Origin: Dendrobium chrysotoxum
Lineage: Eukaryota > Streptophyta > Magnoliopsida > Asparagales > Orchidaceae
NCBI GenBank assembly: GCA_019925795.1
Contig: CM034305.1
Location: 67,320,573 to 67,384,572, forward strand
Direction of reading: 5' to 3'
DNA: 64,000 bases
Positions 21,019 through 33,942 of the stretch are shown in pieces. The translations under genes were made by a program, and so were the position numbers. Every line of letters starts with the position of its first letter. Within the stretch, counting starts at the first letter, position 1. The notes under the pieces are model-generated. The model was not told the origin of the DNA. It saw only the letters and a list, made by a program, of their open reading frames with translations, and searched no databases.

Positions 21019-24000
21019 TTTTCTTTGTTTTGGGTGTGAGAGTTGCTATGGACTTGCTCACATTCAAAACGTAGAGATATCAGAAATGTATATGTTCTCT
21101 TCGAATGAGAAGGAGAAATGCAAAAAAAAAAATGAAGCTGTGTGGTACAGATTTTTTTTTTCTAGCCCCATGAGCATGCAGGAAATGCACGAGTAAAAAA
21201 AAAAAAACTGAGATAAGTCTTTTCCTTCTCTTGTATCAATTCTTTAGCTTTGATTGTGGTTGGAGACCAGGATTTACTAGTCGCTTATACTTGTCCTCTT
21301 TATGAAAAATAATAAAAATCTGAGTCTAGGCTACCTTTTGAGCTAAAAAAATGGTATTGTACAGGTTATGATTCCCTTCAATTGTTTTTATACAGAACCT
21401 ATAGTCAGCTTCATCTTTGGTCTTTTAAAATAATAACAACAATAAATGTATGAGTTTGACGTTTATAGGTTTGTTCAAGCCTCTTATGTTGCTCAATATG
21501 CCTTCCCCCTCTTTTTTTTTTTTTTCACTTTGCTGTTGAAGACATTTTGTCTTGGATTTGGAACGATGCAATTGATTTTGTATAGAATTAAATATATTGG
21601 ATGGATGATATTTAATTGATCATGTCATGTTCATTGAAAGGCTTAAGATACCTTTATTTTATTATTATTATTATTATTATTATTTGGATTAATAAGAAGG
21701 AGGAGATGATATTGAACTATTGACAATATGATTATTATCTTGATAGTTATGTCCTTTCGTATTTCTACAGTCAAGCGCTAGTTGAATTACTCATTATCAA
21801 GAGTAGACAAAGCGTTTATATTTATATTTTTTGTGAAAGATGCCCTAAAGGTAATGGGGAAGGCAAGCCCACGACAGATGATAGAAAAGTTCTTTATTCA
21901 TCAGACATAGTTCTTATGTAGTTTATTCTTAATAAATATACTTAGTTGTGAAGTTATGTCAAAACTCTATCGACACGAATACTTCATTGAAGAATGTGTT
22001 AGTAGGATTTCACTTCATATAGTAAAGAAGCGCCGTCAAAATTATTTCCAAAATTTAATTCATTTGCTAGCTAATTACTTCTCTTCATTGATGTATGCTC
22101 ATACATCGACTTTCTCTTGGGCTTCCAAATAAGTACACTTAATCTCTCTACTGGCATGCGATAAAATACACTAATATACCCGAATTGTTTTATTAACCAC
22201 CACACAGAGAATTTTACATCGCTCTTTCACATGTAACTAGTGCTCAATCAGAATCTAAAAAATATATATTAAAAAAAAATTTCTTTTTCTTTTTCTTCTT
22301 GACATGCTATCACTCACTAATTTCTTTATGTAATTATACTTTGGAGAATATGTTTTGATGAGGAAGAATACTTATTGCATTCATTAAATGTAGCTTTTGT
22401 TTATGTATGAATTGAGATCGCTTGTTTGTGTCTAGCACAAAGTTTAAAGCATTGATCTTACATCCTTCATTATTTAATCACAATCTACTAGATGTTTTGT
22501 GAAATGCATCAACAAAATATGATATCCTTGTGAGATAGTGACAACATTTAGACGAATTTATATTTAGGTAATGTATCATAATGAATGATATTCTAAAAGT
22601 TCATTTTGATTTGAATTTATTGGTTGATTAAAATCAAGAGATTTTTCGAAAAACATAACACTTAAGTTTTATTTATTTAAAGAACGAGTGTAAAAAAAAA
22701 AAAAAGATAAATAAATAGATGATTGAATTATTCGTATTCTCATGATGTATATTGAATTTTCGTAGTGAATATTTGGGTGAGTTTGGTGGCTTTCATTGAT
22801 TTGCTTTATGATATCCTTGCTTTATATTTTGAGTGGCATTGGTTATATGCTTGTATATTGCACATTGTGCGTTTGAAGGCTTAGCTTCATCAACTAGGAG
22901 AAAAGTACTTTCACACCCTTCTTTTGTTGGAATTATTTTTACTGTTATATTCTTATCAAAATTTAAATATATATAAGTTCTTATTTAATGATCTAAATTT
23001 TGTGATTGCTTTCATCAGAATACAATGCTAATAGTTTTAAGGCGTTTGGTCTATTATCTCATTACTTGATCGTTTCCGAAGTGAAGTTATGTTTCATATT
23101 TTCTGTTGTTATTTATTTTATTTTATTTTATATTTAATGATATTATCATATATGTTATACAAATATTTTCTTGGTAAGACGTCTCATAAAACCAATAGGA
23201 GGTTTGTTTAACTAAACTGAAACTCATTTGTTATCTTATCAGTGTTAATGACTCACATGATTCGTTTATTTATTTTCTTGAAGCCTCTTGATTCATAATC
23301 AGATTATTATGTATATGTACTCGTAGAGAATTCCTTTAGTAGTGTCTTGATTGTCTTGACCATTCATTGGATATATTAGCCACGACCAACTACCCACATG
23401 AAGTTTGTTTTAATGTGTAAGGAAGAAAGATTCAAATTGTGCTTTTGTTGGAAAGCTTACACGCATGTTTATGATATTCGATGGGAAAATCCCACATGTT
23501 TTATGTGTAATTCTTCTTTATGTTTTGTGATAGCAAATCTCCAAGTCATGATTGATAAACTTTACATGCTTTATATATAGTATTATTCGATGCCAATTCT
23601 CTTCACCCATGTTCAAAAATGATACATTCATGATTTGTTATGTGAGTTTGGTAGAACTCATATGTGTCATATGGTTGGGATGACTTCTTAACATATTTGA
23701 TGCATTATTGTATTAATGAATCCAAGAGATTAAGATGACAAAAACTTCATTCTTTCATTAACATTTATATGTGGGGCAAAATGCTACTTAGCATCAAGTT
23801 TGTGTCAATTAAGGTGTACAAGTTCGCCGAAAAGCCCTTTTATATTTATTTGATATTGTAATATAGAGGATGACACCCATGTTAACAAATTTCCATATGT
23901 TTTGCATATGATTTTCTTCTATGTTTTGCAATAGCAAGTCTCTATGTTCCATGTTAGTAGATTTTCAAGTGATTTACGCATAGCCATTCTTCATGATTTA

Positions 24001-25701
24001 CGTTAGAAAAGTCCCTTTATGCTTTATGATCTATGGTAATTTGCATATATTAGATGAATATAAATGTTAGATTCCTCATTTTTTTTAATATTCTTGTTTA
24101 CTTGCATTTTCTTTTGAATAGCCTCTACGCTCACCCAACCCTTCTTTTCTTTTCTGTGTTCCTTACGAGGTACTTTAAAAAAAAGAGCAAGGAGCTAGCG
24201 GAGTTGCTATGACGAAGGAGCCTACATATATGGATCAGTCGTCCCCATTCATTCCGGTGGGGGCGCTACGGGCGGAACCACCGGGTCATAGCCCCCGATG
24301 CTGTAAGTTTTCTTAAAACTTAGATAATCCTTAGGAAACTTTTGTGTGTACGCTCCCCCACCCCTTAGGGCCTTATAGAAATTTCATTTATAACTAGGAT
24401 TGCTCTCTTTTATTTTAGATCCATAAACCCATTTTATACACGTACGAATGTCCAAGGGGTTAGAAATAAATTTCATTTAATCTCCTACAACACTAGTGAC
24501 ACTTAAGGACAAAAACCTAAGGATGAGTCTTAGACAACATAGACTTAGGATGCATGCTCCTTTTAGGATAGAAACCATAAAACATAGTGGCATCCTACCA
24601 TAGGATTAGTGTAGTGATATCTAAGTCTAATTAATCATTAATAATAACCAACCTATAATTAAAACCAACAAATTAGTAAGGGGTCAAATCAAATGCATAA
24701 AAGATGTTTAATTCCTAATCAAATCATAACCAATACATACAATCATTAAGAGGGAAAACTTGAACATAAATGTCAACTAAGACTAACCAATCTATTAATC
24801 ATCCCCTAACCAAATACTAACTAAATGAAGTCCACTAAAATCAACTTAAATTCAAGAATTATAAAATTGGAGAACAAACTAAAACATGTTGAATAGAGGG
24901 ACTTTCAAAACTCAAACCTTAATTCATTAAGTTATCTCATAATTAATTAAACACCTAATATGAAACACCTCTAACTTTGAATACAAATGAATCATAACCT
25001 AATTAACTAAACAACATAAGAGACTTATTGAAACTCAATCATAACTTAAACTTTTAGAGCTTTAATAACTTACCTAAAGTTTAATCTCATCCTCAGCCTA
25101 ATCTTTTAAAATTAGTCAACCAACTCCTTAATGTATAATAAGTCATTCAATTCACATTTCTTTTAATTTCTAACAAACTAAAATAACTCAACAAAATTGG
25201 TTACTACTGGGTAACCCAGGCCTACGAGGCTATTAAGTTAGCCCTAAGGAGGGTGAAATAAACCTCACGGCCTCGGTGAGCAACAAAGGTAGTAATCAAT
25301 TGAATACTAGAATAAAATCCCTAAAATCAATCTTAATTTGCTAATACTTGCACTTAAACCAAAAATACCCTTTACCTTCAACAAATTAAATTACAAATAA
25401 CTTTAACTAAATTATCCTACATAGGACATACCTAAAACCACACAGCCTACACACACCTAGATTTGTTTAGTAGGACACGACTCCTAGCTTTAGGTTAGGA
25501 CGGTGTTTTTCTTTACTTTTGTTCCTGTGATGTGGCGATTTGCATGTGACACGTGTGCTGGTTGTTCTAGTTTCTGTGTTAGATTTCTGTATTGATTTCT
25601 GTGATGGTCACTTTATTTACTGCATTGTCTCTGTGATGTGATGGGCGATAGATTACCCATAGGTTAGGGACGATTTTGATACTGACGATGTTTTCTGCAG
25701 G

Positions 25702-25808
25702 TGGCCATGCTCACACAGTGCTAAAAGGGGGCTAAAAATAAATAAATCACAAATAACTGCTACAGGTGCTTTAGCTACTTAGCCCCCAAATAAATAAGAG
25801 CATGGCCA
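25702..25808. repeat. Fold-back element in LTR 2
   Basis: Copy of 11,749-11,855 with intact TGGCCATGCTC/GAGCATGGCCA termini and one internal substitution. Confidence 0.55.
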
Positions 25809-27592
25809 AGCGTGGCTGGTTTGAGTATTTTCTTTTTATTTTCATATATAACTGCGTGGGATGATTGATTTTGATTGTTTAGGATAACCCTGCAGGAGAG
25901 TCTAGATTTTTCTTTTATAATTCTGATGTAATGTATTCATTGTATCGAGTTGTGAAAGTTTGTAAAATGGGGCATTTTATGAAAGATTAGGGATCCAAAG
26001 GGAAAAGAAAGTCCCCTCACAGGGAATTTCTTTTCATTTGGATATCCTACTGGCGGTGTACTACGAGGAGACTAAGAGAAGGCGATCCACAGAAGGACCA
26101 GAAGATGAAGATGAAGACTAAAAAAAATGCCTCATTTTAAAACTTGCGTCGTTCTATAGGATTAGAATCCAGGTTGTTGTCGGTGGAGCCTGGCCACCAC
26201 TACTTTTCTGTACTCTGGGATGTATATTGTATGGCACTTACCATGGACTTTGGACACTCTCTTTTGTGATTTCTGATGTGATGATTTACTTACTTGTTTG
26301 CGCAGTAGAAATGGCATGATTTTCATAGGTTTTCTTTCTTGCATGTGTATGTGCCTGATTCGCTAGGCTCTTTAGGGATAAAATTCTTCTACTCATAATT
26401 AAAGTTAAAATTTTAAGAATTAAATAACATAGAAAGATAACGATTTAGGGAATAGCCGGAATCGTCCGGGGTCGCATGCATATCAACGCATCTTCCTTTC
26501 CTTGTTTAGACACTTCCCCGCCCGAGGGTAGAGTTCAGATAATCCGACCTATGAGGATGAGGTTCTGAACCTGGGGAAGCCTAGTCTTTCTAAAAAAATT
26601 TATTTTTATAAGCCTTTTTAAAATCTCATACATTCCTGATTTGGGTATTTAATCAGCACGCATTGCATTAGTAACTAATTAAAATTAAGATTTAATTGCA
26701 TTAGTCTTAGGAGCATAGTACCATACATAAGTTCGGGGTCACTTAGGAAATCTCTCTAGATGTCGACCTCAAATTCTAAAAACTCAGCCATCCACCCATC
26801 TTTCATAAAGACCGGATAGCATGGATTTTATACGATTAGGTGGTTTAGCTGGCTTTCCTTTTCAGGCAGGATATAAGTCCAGGTTGCATTAGTTAGGACA
26901 CGGGCCTTAGTGTTGTATGGAACACTAAGCCCACCTTAGATTTAGGATTCAAGGCTACTACACTGGGTGTCTCGTAGTATGCCTCATCGGTGGGTAAGCT
27001 CCTCCTCCTTCTGGGCTATAAACCCTACCTATCCGCGTCACATGGATGGCGCCACTTCTATCTTTCTCTCACGCATGTGGTATGAAGTGATTTCTTTTTT
27101 TTTTTCAGTTTCCTTCAGTTTGACCGGCCGAGTGCTTATGTGATCCGTGTATGTCGAAGTAGCCGAGTTGAGCCTATCTTTTCCCCTTGATTAGGAAGAT
27201 CTTAGAAGTTTGCCTACGTGCTAAATCCATTTGAGAGAATAATATATCATCCCTAATCGAGAGTTTTATTAGGCCAAGGTCTAAGATGTAATTAACCACG
27301 GGGGCTTGCGCCCGTGGGAGACCGATCCCCACATCAAATAAACCCCATCCGAGCTGATGTATCGAGTGGGGGAAATCTCGTGACTTTTGGGTTATGCATA
27401 TTATTATCCATCGAGGTATGTGGGCGAAAGCATCTATCCTCCATGGCTAATCATATGCATAATCCCATCTGCCCTCCCATTGGTCTATTTGTGTAGAATG
27501 CGAAGGTCTACGATCATTTTGTCCTACGAGATAGTGTGGCCGTATCCTTCACATTCTGTTCCCCACAAGTAGAATCCTTTCGGAGACCCACA

Positions 27593-27597
27593 GTCTC
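27593..27597. other. Target-site duplication GTCTC, right copy
   Basis: Directly follows the CA end of LTR 2 and matches 5,732-5,736. Confidence 0.95.
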
Positions 27598-29737
27598 CTC
27601 ATCCACTCCAATGCTCCTTCCAATCTTTAGGTTGAAGCATTGCATACAGCTCTATATTTAATCTATCGCCTTCCTACAGCCACTCTTCAAAACAAAACAC
27701 CATTTGAACAACTATACAACAAACTTCCTATATATGCACATCTGAAAACTTTTGGATGTCTATACTATCCTTGGATGAGACCTTACTCCAACTCCAAATT
27801 ATCCCCTCTCCCACTACTATGTGTGTTTATTTGTTATGTTCAAGCACAAAAAGGATATCGATGCCAAGATACTAGCACACATCATGTTTATATATCTCAT
27901 TACGTTATCTTTAATGAAAGCATATTTCCATCCAAACACAATAAACAAGCCCCTACTGATCCCGCTACTAAATCTACCACTCTCAATATACCACCTCTGC
28001 TGCTTGTTCCCACATCCCTTACTCGAAATTCACAGTTCAAACAGTCACCTCCTATATTGGAACCTCTTTCCAATTCTCTATTACAGCCCTCACATATCAC
28101 ACAGCACTCAAGTCCCTCCTCTCATTTACCTACGCCAACATCAAGTCCTCCGTCCACCATGCCTGCGGTTCCTATACATCCAATGAACTCACTTTCAAAC
28201 TGGGCATCTCAAGCTAAATGCATCTTTGATCTCACTCATCAGATCATTGATCCTGATCCAACCACATACATGCAAGCTACCAAACATGAACATTAGTGTT
28301 CTGCTATGTCGCAAGAGTTCCAAGATCTTCAATCACAAGGCACATGGGAATTGGTACCACCCTCTGTTTCTCAAAGCACACTTAGATATAAGTGGATGTT
28401 TAGAACTAAATATGATTCAGATGGAACTATAGCCTGTTATAAAGCGGCGTTTAGTCTTGTAGCTAAAATACCTATAATATGTATTCTGTTAGTAATAGCT
28501 CTACATCACAAATGGCCTATACATCAATTAGATATTTCAAATGCATTTTTACATGGTTCTTTATCAGACACTGTCTATATGAAGCAACCAATGGGATTCG
28601 TAGATGAAAATCATCCCACACATGTATGCAAACTAAATAAAGTCCTATAAGGTCTCAAACAAGCACCATGGCAGTTGTTTGAAACACTAACAAGATTTCC
28701 TCATGAACTGGATTTTACTACCAATCACTAGGATCCTTCATTGCTTATCTACCAAAAAAATGGTATCATCACATATTTTTTAATCTATGTTGATGACATC
28801 ATACTAACAGGAAATAATGCTCGGTCAATTACGACACTACTCAACCGATTGCATTAGCATTTCAACATGAGAAATCTGGGGACACTGACACAGTTTCTCG
28901 GTATTACAGTAAAAACTACATATGCAGGCCTTATTCTACATCAAACCAGATATGTAGAATGCATTTTGATGCGTGTTGGAATGCTCAACAGCAAAGCTGT
29001 ATCAACTCCTACTACTCTTAAGGCAACTTCACAACCTGAGTCACCTGCTTTCTCCAATCCCAAACTATATCATGAACTAGTGGGCGCACTTCAATATCTT
29101 ACACTCACAAGATTGGACATTACCTATGCAGTAAATAAATCCTGTCAATATATACATCATCTAACTAAATCAAATTTTGAATCCCTCAAACGAATCATTC
29201 ATTATCTTCGGGGTTCATTACAGTATGGTTTGCCAATCACTATAACATCTCTCACACTTCACATATATACAGACTATGATTGGGCCAATGATCATCAAGA
29301 CTATAAATCGACTACAAGATACTGCAATATTTTAGGTTCCACTCTTATCTCCTGGTGTGTAAAGAAATAATCCACAATAGCAAGATCATCTATTGAAGCA
29401 TAATATAAAGCCATAGCCACGGCAACAACAAAAATTATATGGCTTCGACGATTACTTCAAGAGCTAGACTGCACTCAACAACAGCTAACAAAATTATATT
29501 GTGATAACACTTTAGCAATAGCTTTGGCAAACAATCTTGTTTATCATGCTCACACCAAACATATTGAGGTTGACTATCATTTTATCCAGGAATGCATAAA
29601 AAATCAGTCAATATAAGTTCATCACATATCCTCAAAAGATCAACTAGTTGATATGTTTACTAAATCCTTATCTATATCTCATTTTAACTATCTTATTAAC
29701 AAACTCATTGTCACAACTGTGCCATCAATTTGCAAGG
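27598..29737 (+). pseudogene. Copia integrase end, reverse transcriptase and RNase H
   Basis: Continues the integrase frame broken at 5,736. A TAG near 27,629 replaces an expected Trp codon. The integrase C-terminal part includes NKTPFEQLYNKLP and LKTFGCLYYPW. Reverse transcriptase starts near 28,306 (WELVPPS, YKWMFRTKYDSDG), lacks about 25 residues after SLVAK near 28,460, then shows HQLDISNAFLHGSL, the catalytic YVDD near 28,786, and RNase H-linked segments up to ALQYLTLTRLDITYAVN and SIEA. Stops include positions near 28,648, 28,729, 28,855 and 29,368. Clade within copia not assigned. Confidence 0.93.
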
Positions 29738-29740
29738 GTA

Positions 29741-29975
29741 TGTTAACAGATAAGTATAAGGAAACGTACACCTAACAAGAAATGTCAACTCTAGCCATTA
29801 TTTCTATTAGAATATGTACGATCAGCATTTGTAAGACTCTATAAATACTAGTTATATATCTCTAAACTGGACAAGTTGATCATAAGGAAAGATTTTATTT
29901 TCTCTCACTATTGTCTCTCTTGTTTCTCTATTTCTACTTCCTCCATGTCTACTTAATCGCTAATACAGGTTAATA
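29741..29975 (+). repeat. Copia 3' LTR
   Basis: 235 bp, starts tgttaacagataag and ends gttaata, so the terminal CA has become TA. About 25 differences from the 5' LTR. The tract before it (tttgcaagggta) is a poor polypurine tract. Confidence 0.93.
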
Positions 29976-30720
29976 GGGGAAAGGGGTATTTGCCTGAAAA
30001 ATCAAAAAATAAATGCATCAGAAGAATTAAAATCTGCTGTAACAAGCAGGGTCATTTGAAAGTCCTGTTCAGCAAATTTAAATTTCACATAATAAATTTT
30101 CAATCGCCTTCAAAAATATAAAAAGCCCCGTCTCGAATTCAATAAATAACCATGGCCCCAAATTTCAATCTAAAAAAACATGAACTAGATATCTTCGATC
30201 AATTAAATTTAAAATAGTGCATGCAATTGATATTTAAATATCATCAATATTTCAAAGAAAGCGTCTTCTAAAATTGAAATCAGAATCACTCTACGCAGCA
30301 TCTAGATACGAATGTATCCACGCCAATCAAAAATCCTTGATGAGATGCACTTAATAGTGCCAATAGTATCGCTCGAAGCCAACCAAACAACCTGCACAAC
30401 TAAAGTGAAGAACCTTTCACTGCATATCTCGAGATGCACGAGGCTACTTTACGAAAAAGGTAAGTAAGCTGCTCTAAGCCATAAGCCATAAAATTTCTGA
30501 TTCAGCAGATTTGCCAAATAAATTACCTGATGAAGTCGTGGAAAAGACAGATGAGTAAAAGAAAGAAGCTTTACTCTTGCTCGAACATAGGAGCAGAGAA
30601 TTTGAGAGGTGATTTGGAAGGGAAATAGAGCTTTAGGGGTTAGCATCCGGTGCGTAAGACATGAGCAGCAGTAAGCAGCTCTCAGGGTAGATGCGATGTG
30701 GCCCTCTCTAATCATTGCTC
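29976..30720 (-). other. Non-repetitive DNA with a possible minus-strand first exon
   Basis: On the - strand an ATG near 30,715 opens an 88-codon frame, and the sequence cttcatcag|gtaatt near 30,527 resembles a splice donor. An acceptor-like ttgtgcag occurs near 30,390. No protein family was recognised, and no further exons were found towards lower coordinates before the copia LTR. Confidence 0.25.
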
Positions 30721-31319
30721 ATCTATTTTTATATTTATCTTTCAAGCTTTTCATATAAATGTTCAGATAGTGTTGGTTGTTCCTCTTGAAAAACATAAAA
30801 TTAAATTAAAACTATTCAACTAAAATGTAAGTCTTATAAATATATTTTGTTATTTAAAATTTTGATTTTATGTGTTCAGTAATACTCTTAATTGGTAAAA
30901 TATATTTGTTATTTGTTTGATATATTTTCTAAAACTTTTTATAGTAAATCAAAATATATCATTTTTGAGTGCATAGTCATTTTTCTTAGAGGTTTATTTC
31001 AGAGGACAAATTTATATATTTATATGCTTTCTCTTACTCGCCAAAGACTAAATTACCTCTTCAATCACATTTTTCAAATAATCACTTTCAATTACTCATC
31101 GTTACATTTGTGTGAGTTAATACTAGAGATAAAATCCTTGGTTGTGATAAAACTCAGATTGTTAAGCTTTTGCATTCTTCCTATCAATTATGATAAATAA
31201 TTTTCTCATCCAAACAGATGCTTGGTGTGGCCTGCATGACCATTTATGTTGTTGGTTTAAATTATTTTCAGCATCCTCCAGTGATTTCTTGTTGTTCTCA
31301 CTTACCCTTGTTTAATTCA
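30721..31319. other. AT-rich intergenic sequence
   Basis: Open frames on the + strand (30,892-31,200 and 31,218-31,403) have strongly AT-driven composition and no recognisable motif. Confidence 0.4.
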
Positions 31320-32422
31320 AAGAATAAGGTATGTCATAACACCACCTTCATTTATAAAAATAACATTGTCCTTAAGGTTAAGAGTAGGGTAGATGTGACA
31401 TAAGGAGTGAAAATTTTTCCATATGGCATCTTGGGTAAACAAAGTTGTCTATTTGATAAAGACTTTTAAAGTAGAGGTTATTGTATCACATGATAAATCT
31501 AGTAGTCATGATTGCTTCATGAAGTAGTATTAGTATGTTGTTCCAACTCAAACTTGGACGAGACTAATAAGGGATGTCATAACTACCCTTAAAAGTTTCA
31601 AACGGAGATGTGAAATATCTTATGTATCTAGCTTTCCGCTGGTAACTCTAGTTGATAAACCACTAGGCTTGTCACTTTAAGGATGTGAAAAGACCCAAAA
31701 CAATATTTTCCTAGCCTTGATTTAATCAGATAGTCAATGGACTATTGTGGGTGAGGTTGCAACTACAGCATGACTAGATCCCCTTCTTGGAATGTGATAT
31801 TGTGATGGTGATGATCTACGATTGTTTCCATTCATAGTTGAGCTTTCTAGATGTTGCTATGTAAAAGATGCAAGAGATTTCATCAGTCCAACAACATTGG
31901 ATGCATATCTACAATATTCTATGGGTATGTGCGATAAATGGAGATGGTAAACCATATAAGGCCTAAAATGGCATCATTAGAATGGCTAAGAGAAAATTAG
32001 TGCTGCAACACAATTCAACCCACCCAAGTTAAAAGGACCAACATGAAGGCCAATCAAATGTATAAGGATATAAATATTGATCTAAGTAATGATTTAAAAC
32101 CTTTGTTTATCCATTCATCTATGGAAGAAAGATTTTACTATAAAAAAGCTTACTGTCAATAAAACCAGTGACATTTCTTGATATGAGATAATCATTTTTG
32201 GAAAACCATGAACTCATTGCCAATTCAAAAAATCATTCTTCCATTCTTGAGGATGTGTAATTAGTGGGCAACAAATTAAAAATGATATTTTTTATCCACT
32301 AATCGACCGCAGCTAAAATAGTAATATATCCATGAGAACTTAGCATGGCAATGATAAAATCTCCTCCCACACTTGCTCTAGTATAGGTAATGGAATGAGC
32401 AGTCCTATCTATATATTAGGTG
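31320..32422 (-). pseudogene. Ty3/gypsy integrase remnant, core and C-terminal part
   Basis: Reading the - strand with frameshifts and stops, the integrase core is recognisable: GLL-PLPI near 32,400, SHGYITILAAVD near 32,320, HGFPK-like residues near 32,210, NGQT-like near 32,120, TPFQALYG-like (MPFxALYGLPSPF) near 31,965, then the C-terminal LGKY..FHILKVTSLVVYQLELP segment near 31,700 and a W-D-..LNLKDNVIF end near 31,360. Order and motifs fit a gypsy integrase of plant type. Heavily decayed. Confidence 0.75.
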
Positions 32423-33942
32423 TGTTACGACTCGGGCTCACGAGTTCTTGTTTTGATAATAACAAATATTATGACTCACATCTCCTAATATTTGGAATAT
32501 ATATTTATTTGTGTGTATACTAACATTTTAGGAAACAACATGCACCATCCAACAAAGAATCAAGGCTCAAGAATGAGTAGAATAGGTTATGATGTGTGAA
32601 TCTTGTAATTCTCATTTGATGTACTTTTTGATTTCTTGAGTCAAGTCCTGTAAGGGTGTATGCTTGCTTGTGATCATGTACACACATTCTCTGGGGGAGT
32701 GAGATCTGTCAAAACCAGAAGTTCAACTTTTGAATAAATTGTACTGGACAATTTTAGATCGTCCAAGACGATCTGTTCATTGAACTAATCTTCCTGGATG
32801 ATATTTATATCGTCCTGGACGATCCAATATGATCTCAAAATCCTAGCCGCCATAATAATTTAGGCAAAATTTCAAGTTCAGTTTTTGGTCTAATCATCTA
32901 GGATGATCCATATCGTACTGGACGATCTATGATAATGTTGCCTAAATTAATGCTGAAATTATTCAATCAAGTATGCATTATTTGATAGTCTGATCTTCCT
33001 GGATGATCTGTATATCGTACTGGATGATTTGTGCAAAATTTATACTGATCGTCCTGGACTATCCCAGGATCGTACAGGACTATCAGATCAAATTATGTAC
33101 ATCATCCTGGGCGATCCTGCGATCGTCCTGGATGATCCTGCGATCGTCCTTGACGATCTTTGGCAGCAGAATTGAGTTTTTAGAGTTTTCTGAAGCCGTC
33201 TTTTTGAGCACATCGTTCTGAACGATCCTAAGATCGTCCTGGATGATCTTTGCCGCTAGAACCGATTTGGAAGGGTTTTTAAAGCCCTTTATTTAAGGCT
33301 TGTTAAAGACTTTGAAAGTGTCTTTTGGTAGCCATTGAGTCTTCATTTTTTTTGGAGAAAATTTGAAGAGAGAGCTTGAAAGAGAGAGAGAAAAGGGTGG
33401 AGTTTGAGAGGGAGAAGAGCCTTAGAAGGAGGATTTTCGAGGGAGTGTGATGGGGTTCATACGGTTGCTCTGGCAAGCTTGCACCTAAGTACCATCGGAT
33501 TCAAGGGTCATCTCGAGGGAAGTTTTGGGAAGAAGAAGATCTCTTTGGTGTCGAAGGACCCGGCTACTCTGCCGCACCGGGGAAGGTGAAAGTGATTTTG
33601 TAAGGGCTTCTCCGCCTAGCTGTGGGGGCTAAAAGAGAGTCACTAAAGGTTTAATGCAATACTTGGAGGGTGCCTCCGAGGAGTGGACGTAGGTCAGGTT
33701 GGACCGAACCACTATAAATCTGGTGTGTTCTTTCTGATTATTTTCTGCACTTTATTTTACTGTGATTATCTGCTTGGGTAAAATCTGTGATTGATCTTTT
33801 TATTATTGTTTTAATTCGTTTTCACTGCAAGATATAAAAAAATTTTTTTTTGGTTAAAGAAGTTTTTAAATATCCAATTCACCCCCTCTTGGTTAGCCTC
33901 GGGACTAGTTCATAAGGGCTTAACACCCCTCACGAACTTTCA
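32423..33942 (+). mobile_element. Solo LTR, Sirevirus-like copia, inserted in the gypsy remnant
   Basis: Begins tgttacgactcggg and ends about cacgaactttca. Near the end, the stretch with gagtggacgtaggtcagg, gaaccac and caattcaccccctcttgg is typical of plant Sirevirus LTR R-U5 regions. It separates the gypsy integrase zinc-binding part (33,943-34,130) from its core (below 32,422), which supports insertion into that element. Flanks aggtg and aagtg match at four of five bases, so the target duplication is imperfect and the right end may be off by a base or two. No internal domain or second LTR is present. Confidence 0.65.
32746..33252 (+). repeat. Palindrome cluster in the solo LTR
   Basis: About a dozen variants of the palindrome GATCGTCCTGGACGATC occur within 500 bp. 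Some variants keep symmetry through paired changes: ATCATC-tag-GATGAT near 32,908 and ATCGTT-ctg-AACGAT near 33,212. Palindromic motif clusters are a known trait of Sirevirus LTRs. Confidence 0.8.

Larger units (their letters stand above)
5737..27592 (+). mobile_element. Giant-LTR non-autonomous retrotransposon (LARD type), 21.9 kb
   Basis: Complete element: LTR 1 5,737-13,638 (7,902 bp), internal domain 13,639-19,699 (6,061 bp), LTR 2 19,700-27,592 (7,893 bp), TG...CA ends and GTCTC target duplication. A primer-binding-site-like sequence at 13,645-13,662 sets the sense strand as +. No gag, protease, reverse transcriptase, RNase H or integrase similarity was seen in any frame, so it must have been moved by another element's proteins. 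The internal domain is dominated by hairpin-forming tandem arrays (14,597-14,860, 15,558-16,245, 16,440-18,560, 18,930-19,005) and a degenerate ATGATT-rich tract. LARDs are known as gag/pol-less elements with multi-kilobase LTRs and structured non-coding interiors; the 7.9-kb LTR is long even for that class. About 17 substitutions plus homopolymer and microsatellite length changes separate the LTRs by hand count, about 0.2%. Confidence 0.95.
19700..27592 (+). repeat. Giant element, LTR 2 (7.9 kb)
   Basis: Near-identical copy of LTR 1, offset by about 13.95 kb. By hand count about 17 substitutions differ, for example cacacagcgct/cacacagtgct at 11,761/25,712 and three in the stretch near 13,084/27,037. 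The remaining differences are homopolymer or ATT-run lengths. Confidence 0.95.
3522..29975 (+). mobile_element. Ty1-copia retrotransposon, decayed and split by a nested element
   Basis: An old copia element of about 4.6 kb once the nested element (5,737-27,592) and one copy of GTCTC are left out. Order on the + strand is 5' LTR, initiator-Met-type primer-binding site, gag, protease, integrase | insertion | rest of integrase, reverse transcriptase, RNase H, 3' LTR; protease-integrase-RT order is diagnostic of copia. The two 235-bp LTRs differ at about 25 positions by hand count (near 10%), so the copy is old. The reading frame carries many stops, frameshifts and an internal RT deletion, so it cannot encode its own proteins. 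Confidence 0.95.

Noticed and set aside
3517..29980. Target duplication of the copia element
   Set aside because: Flanks ggtaa and gggga match at only three of five bases; not claimed as a surviving duplication.
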